Numbered from the stretch's first letter, positions 1 to 5,727 are shown. The stretch: DNA of 9,505 bases from an uncultured Oscillibacter sp. (GCF_910587525.1 NZ_CAJULS010000093.1:1-9505), one strand, 5' to 3'. Program-made: numbers and translations. Notes: generated by a model not told the origin, from the sequence alone.

Positions 1-1276
1 CCCGGGCGGCCTCCACGGCGGCGTTCAGGGCCAGAATATTGGTCTGGAAGGCGATATTTTCAATAGCGGCGATGATTTTGCTGATCTCCTGAGAGGAGCC
101 GGAAATCCGCTCCATGGCAAGGTTCAGGTTCTTGACATACTCCACGCTGATACCCAGCTGGGCGCCTGCCTGTTCCACAAACTGGCCGGCCTCCCTGGTG
201 GCCTGCGCGGTTTTCTGGGCGTTTTCGGAGATGTCGCTGATGGTGGCGGAGAGCTCCTCCACGGAGCTGGCCTGCTCAGTAGCGCCCTGAGCCAGGGCCT
301 GGGCGCTGGTGGACACCTGGTCGGAGCCGGAGGCCACCTGTTCAGCGCTGTTCCGGATCTGGTACATGGTGTCATTCAGTTTGGTCACAATGCTGTCCAG
401 AGACTCTTTAATGGACATAAAGTCCCCCACGTAGTTCTGCCGGGCGCTGTTGGTCAGGTCGCCGCTGGCGATGGAATCCAGCACGGCTGCGATCTCACCG
501 ATATAGGAGCGCAGGCGGCGGATGGTCTCCTCAAAGATCCGGCCCAGCTCTCCGATCTCATCGTCAGAATGTACGCTGACATTGATCTCCTCGCCGCTGG
601 TCAGACCCAGACGGCCCTGCTCCAAGTATCCGGCCACCCGTGTGATCTCGGCCAGCGGGGCGGAGACCGTTTTTTTCAGATACGCGGCCATAATCATAAC
701 ACATATGACGATGACGATGAGGCTCACCACGGAGGACAGAATCACCGTTATGAGGATCTGCCGGCTGGCCTCAGCGCCGGAGATGCCTGCGAAGACCAGC
801 CCGTTGATGTTTCCTCCGGCATCCCTGGTGGGAACATAGGAACAGAGGTACTCCTCGTCCAGGATGATCGCCTTGCCCACATAGGACTGCCCCTGCTGGA
901 GCACGGTGTTGGACAGGCTGGAGGAGAGCTTGGTGCCCACGGCCCGCTCCCCATCCTGAATCACCGTGGTGTAGGCCCGGGTATCGCCCTCAAAAATGGT
1001 GAACTCACAGCCCATGCGGCTTTTCAGCTCGTCCAGCAGCTGGTTGGGGTCCTCACCGCCGCCGGTCTGACTGAGGAGATAGGACAGCATATTGGTACCG
1101 TTAGTGCAGCGGTCTTTCAGCATTTTAGTGGTCAGGCTGCGGAACATGGCCACACACATGGCTACTGCGAAAATGACTGAGACCACCTGCATGATAATGA
1201 CCACTTTGCCGACCTTCTGGCCGATGCGCTTATTTGTTTTGACGGCATCGCCCTTGGAGAACTGGTTTTTTTTCAT
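1..1276 (-). CDS. Methyl-accepting chemotaxis protein, N-terminal part (3' end outside window)
   Basis: This is a membrane chemoreceptor that would sense an extracellular ligand and control CheA/CheW. The visible 425 residues read without a break. In order they show a basic cytoplasmic start, a first membrane helix at about residues 24-45, an extracellular segment of about 127 residues (a size that fits a single Cache-type sensor), and a second membrane helix at about 173-199. A HAMP linker follows at about 200-255, then the coiled-coil signalling domain from about 300. EQASSVEE at 334-341 looks like a methylation region, and the last residues, ILALNAAVEAAR, are the family's conserved stretch just before the hairpin tip. 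The window edge cuts the gene there, so the tip and the descending helix are missing. The start is ATG at 1276-1274 with GGAGTG upstream. No chemotaxis or flagellar genes adjoin it on the visible side. The ligand cannot be told from sequence. Confidence 0.95.
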   Translation of the reverse strand, partial: MKKNQFSKGDAVKTNKRIGQKVGKVVIIMQVVSVIFAVAMCVAMFRSLTTKMLKDRCTNGTNMLSYLLSQTGGGEDPNQLLDELKSRMGCEFTIFEGDTRAYTTVIQDGERAVGTKLSSSLSNTVLQQGQSYVGKAIILDEEYLCSYVPTRDAGGNINGLVFAGISGAEASRQILITVILSSVVSLIVIVICVMIMAAYLKKTVSAPLAEITRVAGYLEQGRLGLTSGEEINVSVHSDDEIGELGRIFEETIRRLRSYIGEIAAVLDSIASGDLTNSARQNYVGDFMSIKESLDSIVTKLNDTMYQIRNSAEQVASGSDQVSTSAQALAQGATEQASSVEELSATISDISENAQKTAQATREAGQFVEQAGAQLGISVEYVKNLNLAMERISGSSQEISKIIAAIENIAFQTNILALNAAVEAAR

Positions 1277-1311
1277 GCTTGTTCACTCCATCTGTTATAA
1301 TGTTTCTCTGC

Positions 1312-1329
1312 GGGCGGGATTACCCGCCC
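1312..1329 (-). other. Perfect 7-bp hairpin in the chemoreceptor 5' leader
   Basis: GGGCGGG (1312-1318) and CCCGCCC (1323-1329) pair perfectly around a 4-base loop. The hairpin lies between the predicted -10 box and the Shine-Dalgarno site of the chemoreceptor gene. No T-tract follows on either strand, so it is not a normal intrinsic terminator. It could stabilise the leader or modulate translation; its role is unknown. Confidence 0.6.
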
Positions 1330-1338
1330 AGCCTATCA

Positions 1339-1367
1339 ATTATAATAAGATATGGAGCTTTTTGCAA
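1339..1367 (-). promoter_or_regulatory. Sigma-A-type promoter for the chemoreceptor gene
   Basis: Reading the minus strand, TTGCAA (1367-1362) and a perfect TATAAT (1344-1339) are separated by 17 bases. This would start transcription near 1332 and give a leader of about 55 bases containing the 1312-1329 hairpin. It looks like a housekeeping promoter and not a flagellar sigma-28 promoter. Confidence 0.7.
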
Positions 1368-1444
1368 CCCTATTTTTCGTCTGCTTTTTTGACAGAGAAT
1401 GACTGGGAGGCAGGGTGAACACTGGTAAAGTTGAAAAACAGAGA

Positions 1445-1491
1445 GGACCGTCAGGCCCCGGTGTTTGGACGGGAATCTGACGGCCCTTTTT
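1445..1491 (-). terminator. Probable terminator after the dipeptidase-ruvX-unknown operon
   Basis: The arms 1445-1454 and 1477-1486 (CCGTCAG paired with CTGACGG at the core) form a 7-10 bp stem with a long loop that can itself pair (CCCG/CGGG). On the minus strand the stem is followed by an interrupted T-rich stretch, TCTCTGTTTTT. On the plus strand it is followed by a cleaner TTTTT, but no plus-strand gene lies upstream. It probably ends the minus-strand operon and separates it from the chemoreceptor gene. Confidence 0.6.
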
Positions 1492-1523
1492 ACAGATAAA
1501 TGTAAGCGGCAGGCGGCCATTCT

Positions 1524-1988
1524 TTACCACACCCGGTCCGGACACAGGCTGTCCCAGCACCAGAGGGTCTGGTCTGTATGCAAAATGATCTCACATTCCT
1601 TATGATGGGGACCAAACCAGGCCCAGCACTTGTGAAGAATGGACTGCCAGCTCTGATACTGTGTGATGAACTCCACCTGGAGAGACCCGCCGTTGACGGC
1701 GGCGAGAAAGTTTCCCGGCTCCCAGCTGACCCGGAGGGCGTTTCGCCGCTGTTTCTCCGTAAACACGTAGATGTCTGCGCCGTCGATGTCCTCGTCAAGA
1801 ATCCGGTATTTCACCTCGGAAGGACCGGTCCTGACAATTTTGCCTGTGGAGTTCAGCGGGTGGTCCCGGGTTACCCAAAAGCCGTCCGGAAAATAAAAGG
1901 ACAGCGTCCTGCTCTCATAGCTCATTTTTTCCGCGCGGCAGTCATGGAGGCTGAACAGGGAGGGGTCATCGTCACAGTGCCGGTACAT
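1524..1988 (-). CDS. Unrecognised 154-residue protein, third gene of the ruvX operon
   Basis: I do not recognise a characterised family. The start is ATG at 1988-1986 with GGGAG about 9 bases upstream, which overlaps the end of ruvX, so the two genes are probably translationally coupled. There is no signal peptide and no membrane segment, so it is likely a small soluble cytoplasmic protein. Visible features are an N-terminal SLHDCRAEKM, an aromatic FYFPDGFWVT stretch around residues 31-40, an acidic DEDIDGAD run in the middle, and a C-terminal third rich in Trp, Cys and His (WQSILHKCWAWF, CWDSLCPDRVW). Codon use and GC content match its neighbours, which argues for a native gene. The tight spacing after ruvX says it is co-transcribed but does not show a role in recombination. 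That it is a real gene is quite sure; its function is unknown. Confidence 0.85.
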   Translation of the reverse strand: MYRHCDDDPSLFSLHDCRAEKMSYESRTLSFYFPDGFWVTRDHPLNSTGKIVRTGPSEVKYRILDEDIDGADIYVFTEKQRRNALRVSWEPGNFLAAVNGGSLQVEFITQYQSWQSILHKCWAWFGPHHKECEIILHTDQTLWCWDSLCPDRVW

Positions 1989-2003
1989 ATTCCGTGTCTC
2001 CCA

Positions 2004-2429
2004 TCAGCCCTGCGGATGGCTCTTTTTATAGGTGAGATACCCCTCCAGGATCAGCGACGCCGCCACGGCGTCCACGGTTTTCTTTCGTTTCTTGGCGTTC
2101 TTGCCGCTGTTCATCAGAATCTGGTGGGCGTCGATGGTGGTGCGGCGTTCGTCCCAGAGGACCACTGGAAGGCCGGTCCGCTCCTCCAGCAGGGCCCGCA
2201 TGGTGTGGGCCTTCTGTGACCGGGGGCCCAGAGTGCCGTCCATGTTGACGGGGTGGCCCAGTACCAGTTCCTCCGCGCCGTGCTCCGCCGCCAGGGCAGC
2301 AATCCGGTCTGCCGCGGCCTCCGGATGATAGGCATCGATGGTAGCGGTGAACCCTGCCAGCAGGCCGGTGGGGTCCGAGACGGCGATGCCGGTGTGGGCG
2401 TCGCCGTAGTCGATGGCCATAATACGCAT
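2004..2429 (-). CDS. ruvX: RuvX/YqgF-family putative Holliday junction resolvase or pre-16S rRNA nuclease
   Basis: This is an RNase H-fold nuclease of the YqgF family. Members have been linked to 5' maturation of 16S rRNA and to Holliday junction resolution. The 141 residues match the usual family length. The family signature opens the protein (MRIMAIDYGDAHTGIAVSD, Asp7), followed by LVLGHPVNMDGT at about 56-66, LWDERRTT at about 91-98 (Asp93, Glu94), and KKTVDAVAASLILEGYL near the C-terminus (Asp120). Asp7, Asp93/Glu94 and Asp120 are the likely metal-binding acids. The chosen start is ATG at 2429-2427, eight bases after the stop of the dipeptidase gene and preceded by GAGGA. An in-frame TTG at 2453 lies inside that gene and has a Shine-Dalgarno site only two bases away, so it is less likely. 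His12 replaces the Arg or Lys common at this position. Confidence 0.94.
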   Translation of the reverse strand: MRIMAIDYGDAHTGIAVSDPTGLLAGFTATIDAYHPEAAADRIAALAAEHGAEELVLGHPVNMDGTLGPRSQKAHTMRALLEERTGLPVVLWDERRTTIDAHQILMNSGKNAKKRKKTVDAVAASLILEGYLTYKKSHPQG

Positions 2430-2436
2430 ATATTCC

Positions 2437-3165
2437 TCACTTTCCGGGGACAAAGTCCTCCTCCACGGGGTAGCTGTCGGTGTCGGAGAAGTGCCACCAC
2501 TCCCCGCTGTACGGCTTGAAGCCGCAGTCCGTCATCACGTCCTCCAGCAGCCGGGCGTTGGCGGCGGCGGTTTCCGGTACGTCGCTGTAGTCCCGGTCTG
2601 CCAGGGGAGAGAAATCGTCAAACCCGGTGGGCATCTCCACTGGAGAGCCGTCTTCCAGCACCAGGGTCACGTCTACGGTGTTTCCCCGGCTGTGGGAGGA
2701 GAAGCCTCTCTCCGGGTTCGCTACATATACCGGGTCCGGGTACACCTCCCACAGGCGGAACTGGGCCGCCGCGGGGCGGAAGGCGTCCCAGACCAGCAGG
2801 GAGTACCCCTGGGCGGCCAGGGCCTCCTGGGCGGCGGCCAGTTTCTGGATGGTGCTGCAGCGGAGGTATGCCTCTGTGAAATCATAGATGGTCTGGCCGG
2901 TAAAATTGTCCTCTCCAGCGTATTTCAGGTCCACCCGGATGCCGGGGACCCATTCCGCCACCGGAAGAAAGTCCCCGGGGGCGGGAGGCGGTTCCGGCTG
3001 GGGAGCGGGTTCCGGGACCGGTTCAGGTTCCGGGAGAGGGATGGGCTCCGGGACAGACGCCGGCTCTTCCGCCGGTGGAGGCGCCTCCGGCGGCGGGGGC
3101 GTCCGCTGCCCGCAGCCTGCCAGAAGGAGGGAGAGCCCCAGCGCCAGCGGCAGAAAAAGTCGCAT
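2437..3165 (-). CDS. VanX-like D-Ala-D-Ala dipeptidase, lipoprotein (peptidase family M15)
   Basis: This is a predicted zinc dipeptidase or carboxypeptidase acting on D-Ala-D-Ala ends outside the membrane. The 242 residues start with a lipoprotein signal whose lipobox LLAGC gives a lipidated Cys18. A linker rich in Pro and Glu follows at about 22-64, then the catalytic domain. The catalytic domain carries the VanX motifs: DAFRP with Arg130, SSHSRGNTVDVTL with zinc ligands His158 and Asp165, and EWWHF with catalytic Glu222 and ligand His225. The start is ATG at 3165 with GAGGTG six bases upstream; the reading frame extends further upstream but without support. No vanH, vanA or vanRS genes adjoin it, and the lipid anchor places it outside the cell, whereas resistance VanX is cytoplasmic. 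It is therefore more likely a cell-wall turnover or peptide-scavenging enzyme than a glycopeptide resistance gene. It is first in the operon with ruvX. Confidence 0.92.
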   Translation of the reverse strand: MRLFLPLALGLSLLLAGCGQRTPPPPEAPPPAEEPASVPEPIPLPEPEPVPEPAPQPEPPPAPGDFLPVAEWVPGIRVDLKYAGEDNFTGQTIYDFTEAYLRCSTIQKLAAAQEALAAQGYSLLVWDAFRPAAAQFRLWEVYPDPVYVANPERGFSSHSRGNTVDVTLVLEDGSPVEMPTGFDDFSPLADRDYSDVPETAAANARLLEDVMTDCGFKPYSGEWWHFSDTDSYPVEEDFVPGK

Positions 3166-3205
3166 GGTTAACACCTCGGTCATTCCGGTTATACTGATCA
3201 AGTGG

Positions 3206-3234
3206 AGTATAGCACACTTCCCGGGACAAAACAA
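3206..3234 (-). promoter_or_regulatory. Promoter of the dipeptidase-ruvX-unknown operon
   Basis: On the minus strand, TTGTTT (3234-3229) and TATACT (3211-3206) are separated by 17 bases. The -10 box lies about 40 bases before the dipeptidase start. It diverges from the rpmG promoter, with about 48 bases between the two -35 boxes. Confidence 0.65.
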
Positions 3235-3282
3235 GCCGCCGAAGGAAAGCCACAGAAATCTGGAATTTTTTTGCGGAAACAG

Positions 3283-3311
3283 TTGACCTTGGACTTGACT
3301 TGTGGTAAAAT
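3283..3311 (+). promoter_or_regulatory. Sigma-A-type promoter for rpmG-secE-nusG and probably rplKA
   Basis: TTGACC (3283-3288) and TAAAAT (3306-3311) are separated by 17 bases. Transcription would start near 3318 and give a leader of about 140 bases before rpmG. I saw no other good promoter before rplA, so this one may serve the whole run to the terminator at 5741. Confidence 0.7.
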
Positions 3312-3457
3312 TCCATTTACCTGCGAGAAGGGGCTTTTTTGTCGTGCGCACATTTCGCTTTTCGGCGTGCGGCGAAGGCCGGACTTCCAATCAGCAGGGA
3401 GGCAGTCGGCATTCCCGGCGAAGCCGGAGAGATGCCAATAATAAGGAGGTGCCGTTA
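3312..3457 (+). promoter_or_regulatory. Structured 5' leader of rpmG with a compound hairpin
   Basis: The 146-base leader contains no tRNA or convincing reading frame. Its clearest structure is a compound hairpin: GGCAT (3408-3412) pairs with ATGCC (3432-3436), and inside it CCGGC (3415-3419) pairs with GCCGG (3423-3427) around a GAA loop. The hairpin ends six bases before the rpmG Shine-Dalgarno site AAGGAGGT (3443-3450), a position suited to translational control. A smaller GAAG/CTTC stem lies near 3374-3387. No T-tract follows, so an attenuator is unlikely. The function is not known. Confidence 0.5.
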
Positions 3458-3607
3458 ATGCGCGTAAAAGTCACTTTGAGGTGCAATGAGTGCAAGCAGA
3501 GAAACTACAATACGATGAAGAACAAGAAGAACACCCCGGACAAGCTTGAGCTGAACAAGTATTGCCGCTTCTGCAGAAAGCACACGCTCCACAGCGAGAC
3601 CAAGTAA
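3458..3607 (+). CDS. rpmG: 50S ribosomal protein L33, zinc-ribbon form
   Basis: L33 is a small protein of the large ribosomal subunit near the exit-site tRNA. The 49 residues are full length. Two cysteine pairs, Cys9/Cys12 and Cys36/Cys39, identify the zinc-binding (C+) paralogue as opposed to the zinc-free form induced under zinc limitation. The basic core with YNTMKNKKNTPDKLEL is typical of the family. ATG at 3458 has a near-perfect AAGGAGGT seven bases upstream. It is the first gene of the rpmG-secE-nusG cluster, a standard order in Firmicutes. I saw no Zur-like operator upstream, as expected for the C+ copy. Confidence 0.97.
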   Translation: MRVKVTLRCNECKQRNYNTMKNKKNTPDKLELNKYCRFCRKHTLHSETK

Positions 3608-3634
3608 CAAGAATGAAGAAAGGGCGTGTAACGT

Positions 3635-3850
3635 ATGGCTGAAGAAGCGAAGAAGAAAAAGGACCGCGGGCTCTGGTTCCGCGAGATGAAAAGCGAACTG
3701 AAAAAGGTCGTCTGGCCGAATAAGCAGACGGTGATGAAGAACACCGGCACCGTGCTGCTGTGCTCTCTGGTGATCGGCGCCTGCATCTGGATCTTTGACT
3801 TCGTGGCGGTCTCCGCTGTGGATATGATCCTCAGCGTGTTCGGTGCGTAA
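3635..3850 (+). CDS. secE: Preprotein translocase subunit SecE
   Basis: SecE clamps SecY in the SecYEG protein-conducting channel of the cytoplasmic membrane. The 71 residues show the short single-helix form common in Gram-positives: a charged N-terminus (AEEAKKKKDR), an amphipathic helix with the conserved ELKKVVWPNK motif at about 21-30, and one membrane segment at about 39-66. ATG at 3635 has a weak AAAGGGCG upstream. It lies 27 bases after rpmG and ends ten bases before the nusG start, consistent with co-transcription and possible coupling. Confidence 0.96.
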   Translation: MAEEAKKKKDRGLWFREMKSELKKVVWPNKQTVMKNTGTVLLCSLVIGACIWIFDFVAVSAVDMILSVFGA

Positions 3851-3860
3851 GGAGAGCGGT

Positions 3861-4385
3861 ATGTCAGACAGCGCGAAGTGGTATGTGATCCATACCTATT
3901 CCGGCTACGAGAACGCCGTCAAGACCAGCATTGAGAAGTTTGTCACCGGCCGCGGTATGGAGGACCAGATCCTCCGGATGGAGATCCCCATGGAGACGGT
4001 GACCGAGGTCACCGACTCCGGCGCCACTAAGGAGGTGGAGCGGAAGGTCTTCCCCGGCTATGTGCTGATCAAGATGATCATGACGGACGAGACATGGCAT
4101 CTGGTGCGGAATGTCCGCGGCGTCACCGGTTTTGTGGGCTCCGCCAACAAGGCCATCCCCCTCAGCGAGGAGGAGGTGTTGGCCATGGGCATGGAAAAGC
4201 ACGAGATCGTGGTCAGGTACAGCGTGGGCGACCATGTGCGGATTATGGACGGTCCGCTGGCCAGCTTCACCGGCGTGGTCGAAGAGATCGAGCCGGAGAA
4301 GAACCGGGTCAGCGTGGTGGTCTCCATGTTCGGCAGGGAGACGCCTGTGGAACTGGAGCTGGACCAGGTAGAGGTCCAGGCCTGA
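3861..4385 (+). CDS. nusG: Transcription termination/antitermination factor NusG
   Basis: NusG binds RNA polymerase and modulates elongation, pausing, Rho-dependent termination and coupling to ribosomes. The 174 residues have the N-terminal NGN domain, opening with the hallmark KWYVIHTYSGYEN at about 6-18 and continuing to KVFPGYVLIKM and VRGVTGFVG. A C-terminal KOW domain spans about 122-172 (VGDHVRIMDGPLASFTGVV). The start chosen is ATG at 3861, six bases after AAGGAG. An in-frame GTG at 3843 overlaps the end of secE and has no matching Shine-Dalgarno site. A leader of about 130 bases follows before rplK. Length and order match other Firmicutes. Confidence 0.97.
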   Translation: MSDSAKWYVIHTYSGYENAVKTSIEKFVTGRGMEDQILRMEIPMETVTEVTDSGATKEVERKVFPGYVLIKMIMTDETWHLVRNVRGVTGFVGSANKAIPLSEEEVLAMGMEKHEIVVRYSVGDHVRIMDGPLASFTGVVEEIEPEKNRVSVVVSMFGRETPVELELDQVEVQA

Positions 4386-4390
4386 CCATC

Positions 4391-4490
4391 CGGCGCTTTT
4401 GGGCGCTGTTCTGCCGGAGATGTTCCGGCGCAAGTGGGAGGGGCCATTTTGCCGCCCCGCCAAAGACGGGCGCTCTGCCCGCCACCACAT
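4391..4490 (+). promoter_or_regulatory. Structured rplK leader with a candidate ribosomal protein L1 site
   Basis: The nusG-rplK gap can fold into several stems. The first is GCGC (4393-4396) with GCGC (4403-4406). The second is AGTGG (4433-4437), then GA, then GGGGC (4440-4444) pairing with GCCCC (4454-4458). The third is CGGGC (4467-4471) with GCCCG (4477-4481). GTGG (4434-4437) can close the last two stems by pairing with CCAC (4485-4488). L1 is known to repress the L11-L1 operon by binding its mRNA in E. coli. The string AGTGGGAGG recurs before rplA. That this is an L1 target is inference. Confidence 0.55.
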
Positions 4491-4514
4491 TTATAATTTA
4501 GGAGGTGCTACTCC

Positions 4515-4940
4515 GTGGCACAGAAAGTAACAGGTTATATCAAGCTGCAGATTCCCGCAGGCAAGGCGACTCCCGCGCCTCCCGTGGGTCCCGCCCTGGG
4601 CCAGCACGGCGTCAATATTGCCGCCTTCACCAAGGAATTCAACGAGCGCACCAAGAACGACGCGGGCATGATCATCCCCGTGGTCATCACCGTGTACGCC
4701 GACCGCTCCTTCTCCTTTATCACCAAGACGCCCCCGGCGGCCGTCCTGATCAAGAAGGAGTGCAACATCGAGTCCGGCTCCGGTGTGCCAAACAAGACCA
4801 AGGTGGCCACTATCTCCAAGGCCTCCATCCAGAAAATCGCCGAGATCAAGATGAAAGACCTGAACGCCGCCAATCTGGAGTCCGCCATGAGCATGATCGC
4901 GGGCACCTGCCGCTCCATGGGCGTTGTTGTCGGCGACTGA
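4515..4940 (+). CDS. rplK: 50S ribosomal protein L11
   Basis: L11 binds the GTPase-associated region of 23S rRNA with the L10/L12 stalk and is needed for factor function and the stringent response. The 141 residues are the standard length. The N-terminal domain carries the proline-rich GKATPAPPVGPALGQHGVNI at about 17-36, where thiopeptide antibiotics bind. The C-terminal RNA-binding domain ends with LESAMSMIAGTCRSMGVVV. The start is GTG at 4515 with AGGAGGT eight bases upstream; no ATG fits. The leader before it contains a candidate L1-binding fold, and rplA follows after 94 bases. Confidence 0.97.
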   Translation: MAQKVTGYIKLQIPAGKATPAPPVGPALGQHGVNIAAFTKEFNERTKNDAGMIIPVVITVYADRSFSFITKTPPAAVLIKKECNIESGSGVPNKTKVATISKASIQKIAEIKMKDLNAANLESAMSMIAGTCRSMGVVVGD

Positions 4941-4961
4941 GCCGAATACCTAAAACCTGCC

Positions 4962-4982
4962 GAACGGCTAAAGAGGCCGTTC
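4962..4982 (+). other. 7-bp hairpin in the rplK-rplA spacer
   Basis: GAACGGC (4962-4968) pairs perfectly with GCCGTTC (4976-4982) around a 7-base loop. It lies between the rplK stop and the candidate L1 site and has no following T-tract, so it is not a terminator. It may insulate the L1 site or act as an RNA-processing or stability element. Confidence 0.6.
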
Positions 4983-4987
4983 CATAC

Positions 4988-5017
4988 AGTGGGAGGAACT
5001 GTTTCCGAAGAACCACT
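4988..5017 (+). promoter_or_regulatory. Candidate L1-binding site just before rplA
   Basis: AGTGG (4988-4992) pairs with CCACT (5013-5017). Inside it GGAA (4995-4998) pairs with TTCC (5003-5006) around a 4-base loop. The two helices are separated by an asymmetric internal loop, GA on one side and GAAGAA on the other. Two short helices joined by an asymmetric loop is the known shape of L1 targets in 23S rRNA and in L1-regulated mRNAs. The site ends three bases before AGGAGG (5021-5026), so bound L1 could block initiation on rplA. Confidence 0.65.
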
Positions 5018-5034
5018 ATGAGGAGGAAGTAACA

Positions 5035-5727
5035 TTGTTTAGAGGCAAGAAATATAAGGAAAGCGCCAAGCAGATTGAGAAGAACACGCAGTATGAGGCT
5101 GCGGAGGGCTTGGCTCTCGTTTGCAAGACCGCCAGCGCCAAGTTCGACGAGACCGTCGAGCTGCACGTGAAGCTGGGTGTCGACTCCCGCCACGCCGACC
5201 AGCAGGTCCGCGGCGCCATCGTCCTGCCCCACGGCACCGGCAAGACGGTCCGTGTGCTGGTGTTCGCCAAGGGTGACAAGGCCGACGCCGCCCGCGAGGC
5301 TGGCGCCGACTACGTCGGCGAGATGGACCTGGTGGAGAAGATCCAGAAAGAGAACTGGTTTGACTTTGACGTGGTGGTTGCCAGCCCCGACATGATGGGC
5401 GTGGTAGGCCGTCTTGGTAAGGTCCTGGGCCCCAAGGGCCTGATGCCCTCCCCCAAGGCCGGCACCGTAACCCCCGACGTGGCCAAGGCCGTACAGGAGG
5501 TCAAGGCCGGTAAGATCGAGTACCGTCTGGACAAGACCAACATCATCCACTGCCCCATCGGCAAGGTGTCCTTTGGCCCCGAGAAGCTGGTGGAGAACTA
5601 CAACGCCCTGATGGGCGCCATCGTGAAGGCCAAGCCCGCCGCCGCCAAGGGTCAGTATATCCGCAGCTGCGTCGCCGCCTCTACCATGGGCCCCGGCGTG
5701 AAGATGTCTACGGCAAAACTTGTCTGA
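5035..5727 (+). CDS. rplA: 50S ribosomal protein L1
   Basis: L1 forms the mobile L1 arm of the large subunit, which helps eject tRNA from the exit site, and in many bacteria it represses its own operon. The 230 residues are full length and contain the family signature VLGPKGLMPSPKAGTVT in the middle and a conserved C-terminus. The start is TTG at 5035, eight bases after AGGAGG; the ATG near 5018 lies before the Shine-Dalgarno site and is not usable. A tandem TGA TAG stop ends the gene, followed after 13 bases by a strong terminator. In many Firmicutes rplJ would come directly next; here an unrelated insert intervenes. Confidence 0.97.
   Translation: MFRGKKYKESAKQIEKNTQYEAAEGLALVCKTASAKFDETVELHVKLGVDSRHADQQVRGAIVLPHGTGKTVRVLVFAKGDKADAAREAGADYVGEMDLVEKIQKENWFDFDVVVASPDMMGVVGRLGKVLGPKGLMPSPKAGTVTPDVAKAVQEVKAGKIEYRLDKTNIIHCPIGKVSFGPEKLVENYNALMGAIVKAKPAAAKGQYIRSCVAASTMGPGVKMSTAKLV

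Noticed and set aside
2430..2453. Upstream TTG start for ruvX
   Set aside because: The GGAGGA before it is only two bases away and encodes the dipeptidase C-terminus. The family N-terminus MRIMAIDYG begins at 2429.
2981..3085. Pro/Glu-coding repeat as a DNA repeat or CRISPR-like array
   Set aside because: The repetition comes from PEP-type codons of the lipoprotein linker, remains in frame, and lacks regular repeat-spacer units.
2437..3165. Glycopeptide resistance cluster
   Set aside because: Only a VanX-like enzyme is present, it is exported, and no ligase, dehydrogenase or sensor-regulator genes adjoin it.
3312..3457. A tRNA gene or T-box before rpmG
   Set aside because: No T-loop TTCGANNC, no seven-base acceptor pairing and no T-box consensus could be found; only hairpins are seen.
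3843..3860. Upstream GTG start for nusG
   Set aside because: It overlaps the secE stop and has no spaced Shine-Dalgarno site. ATG at 3861 has AAGGAG at a good distance and gives the standard N-terminus.
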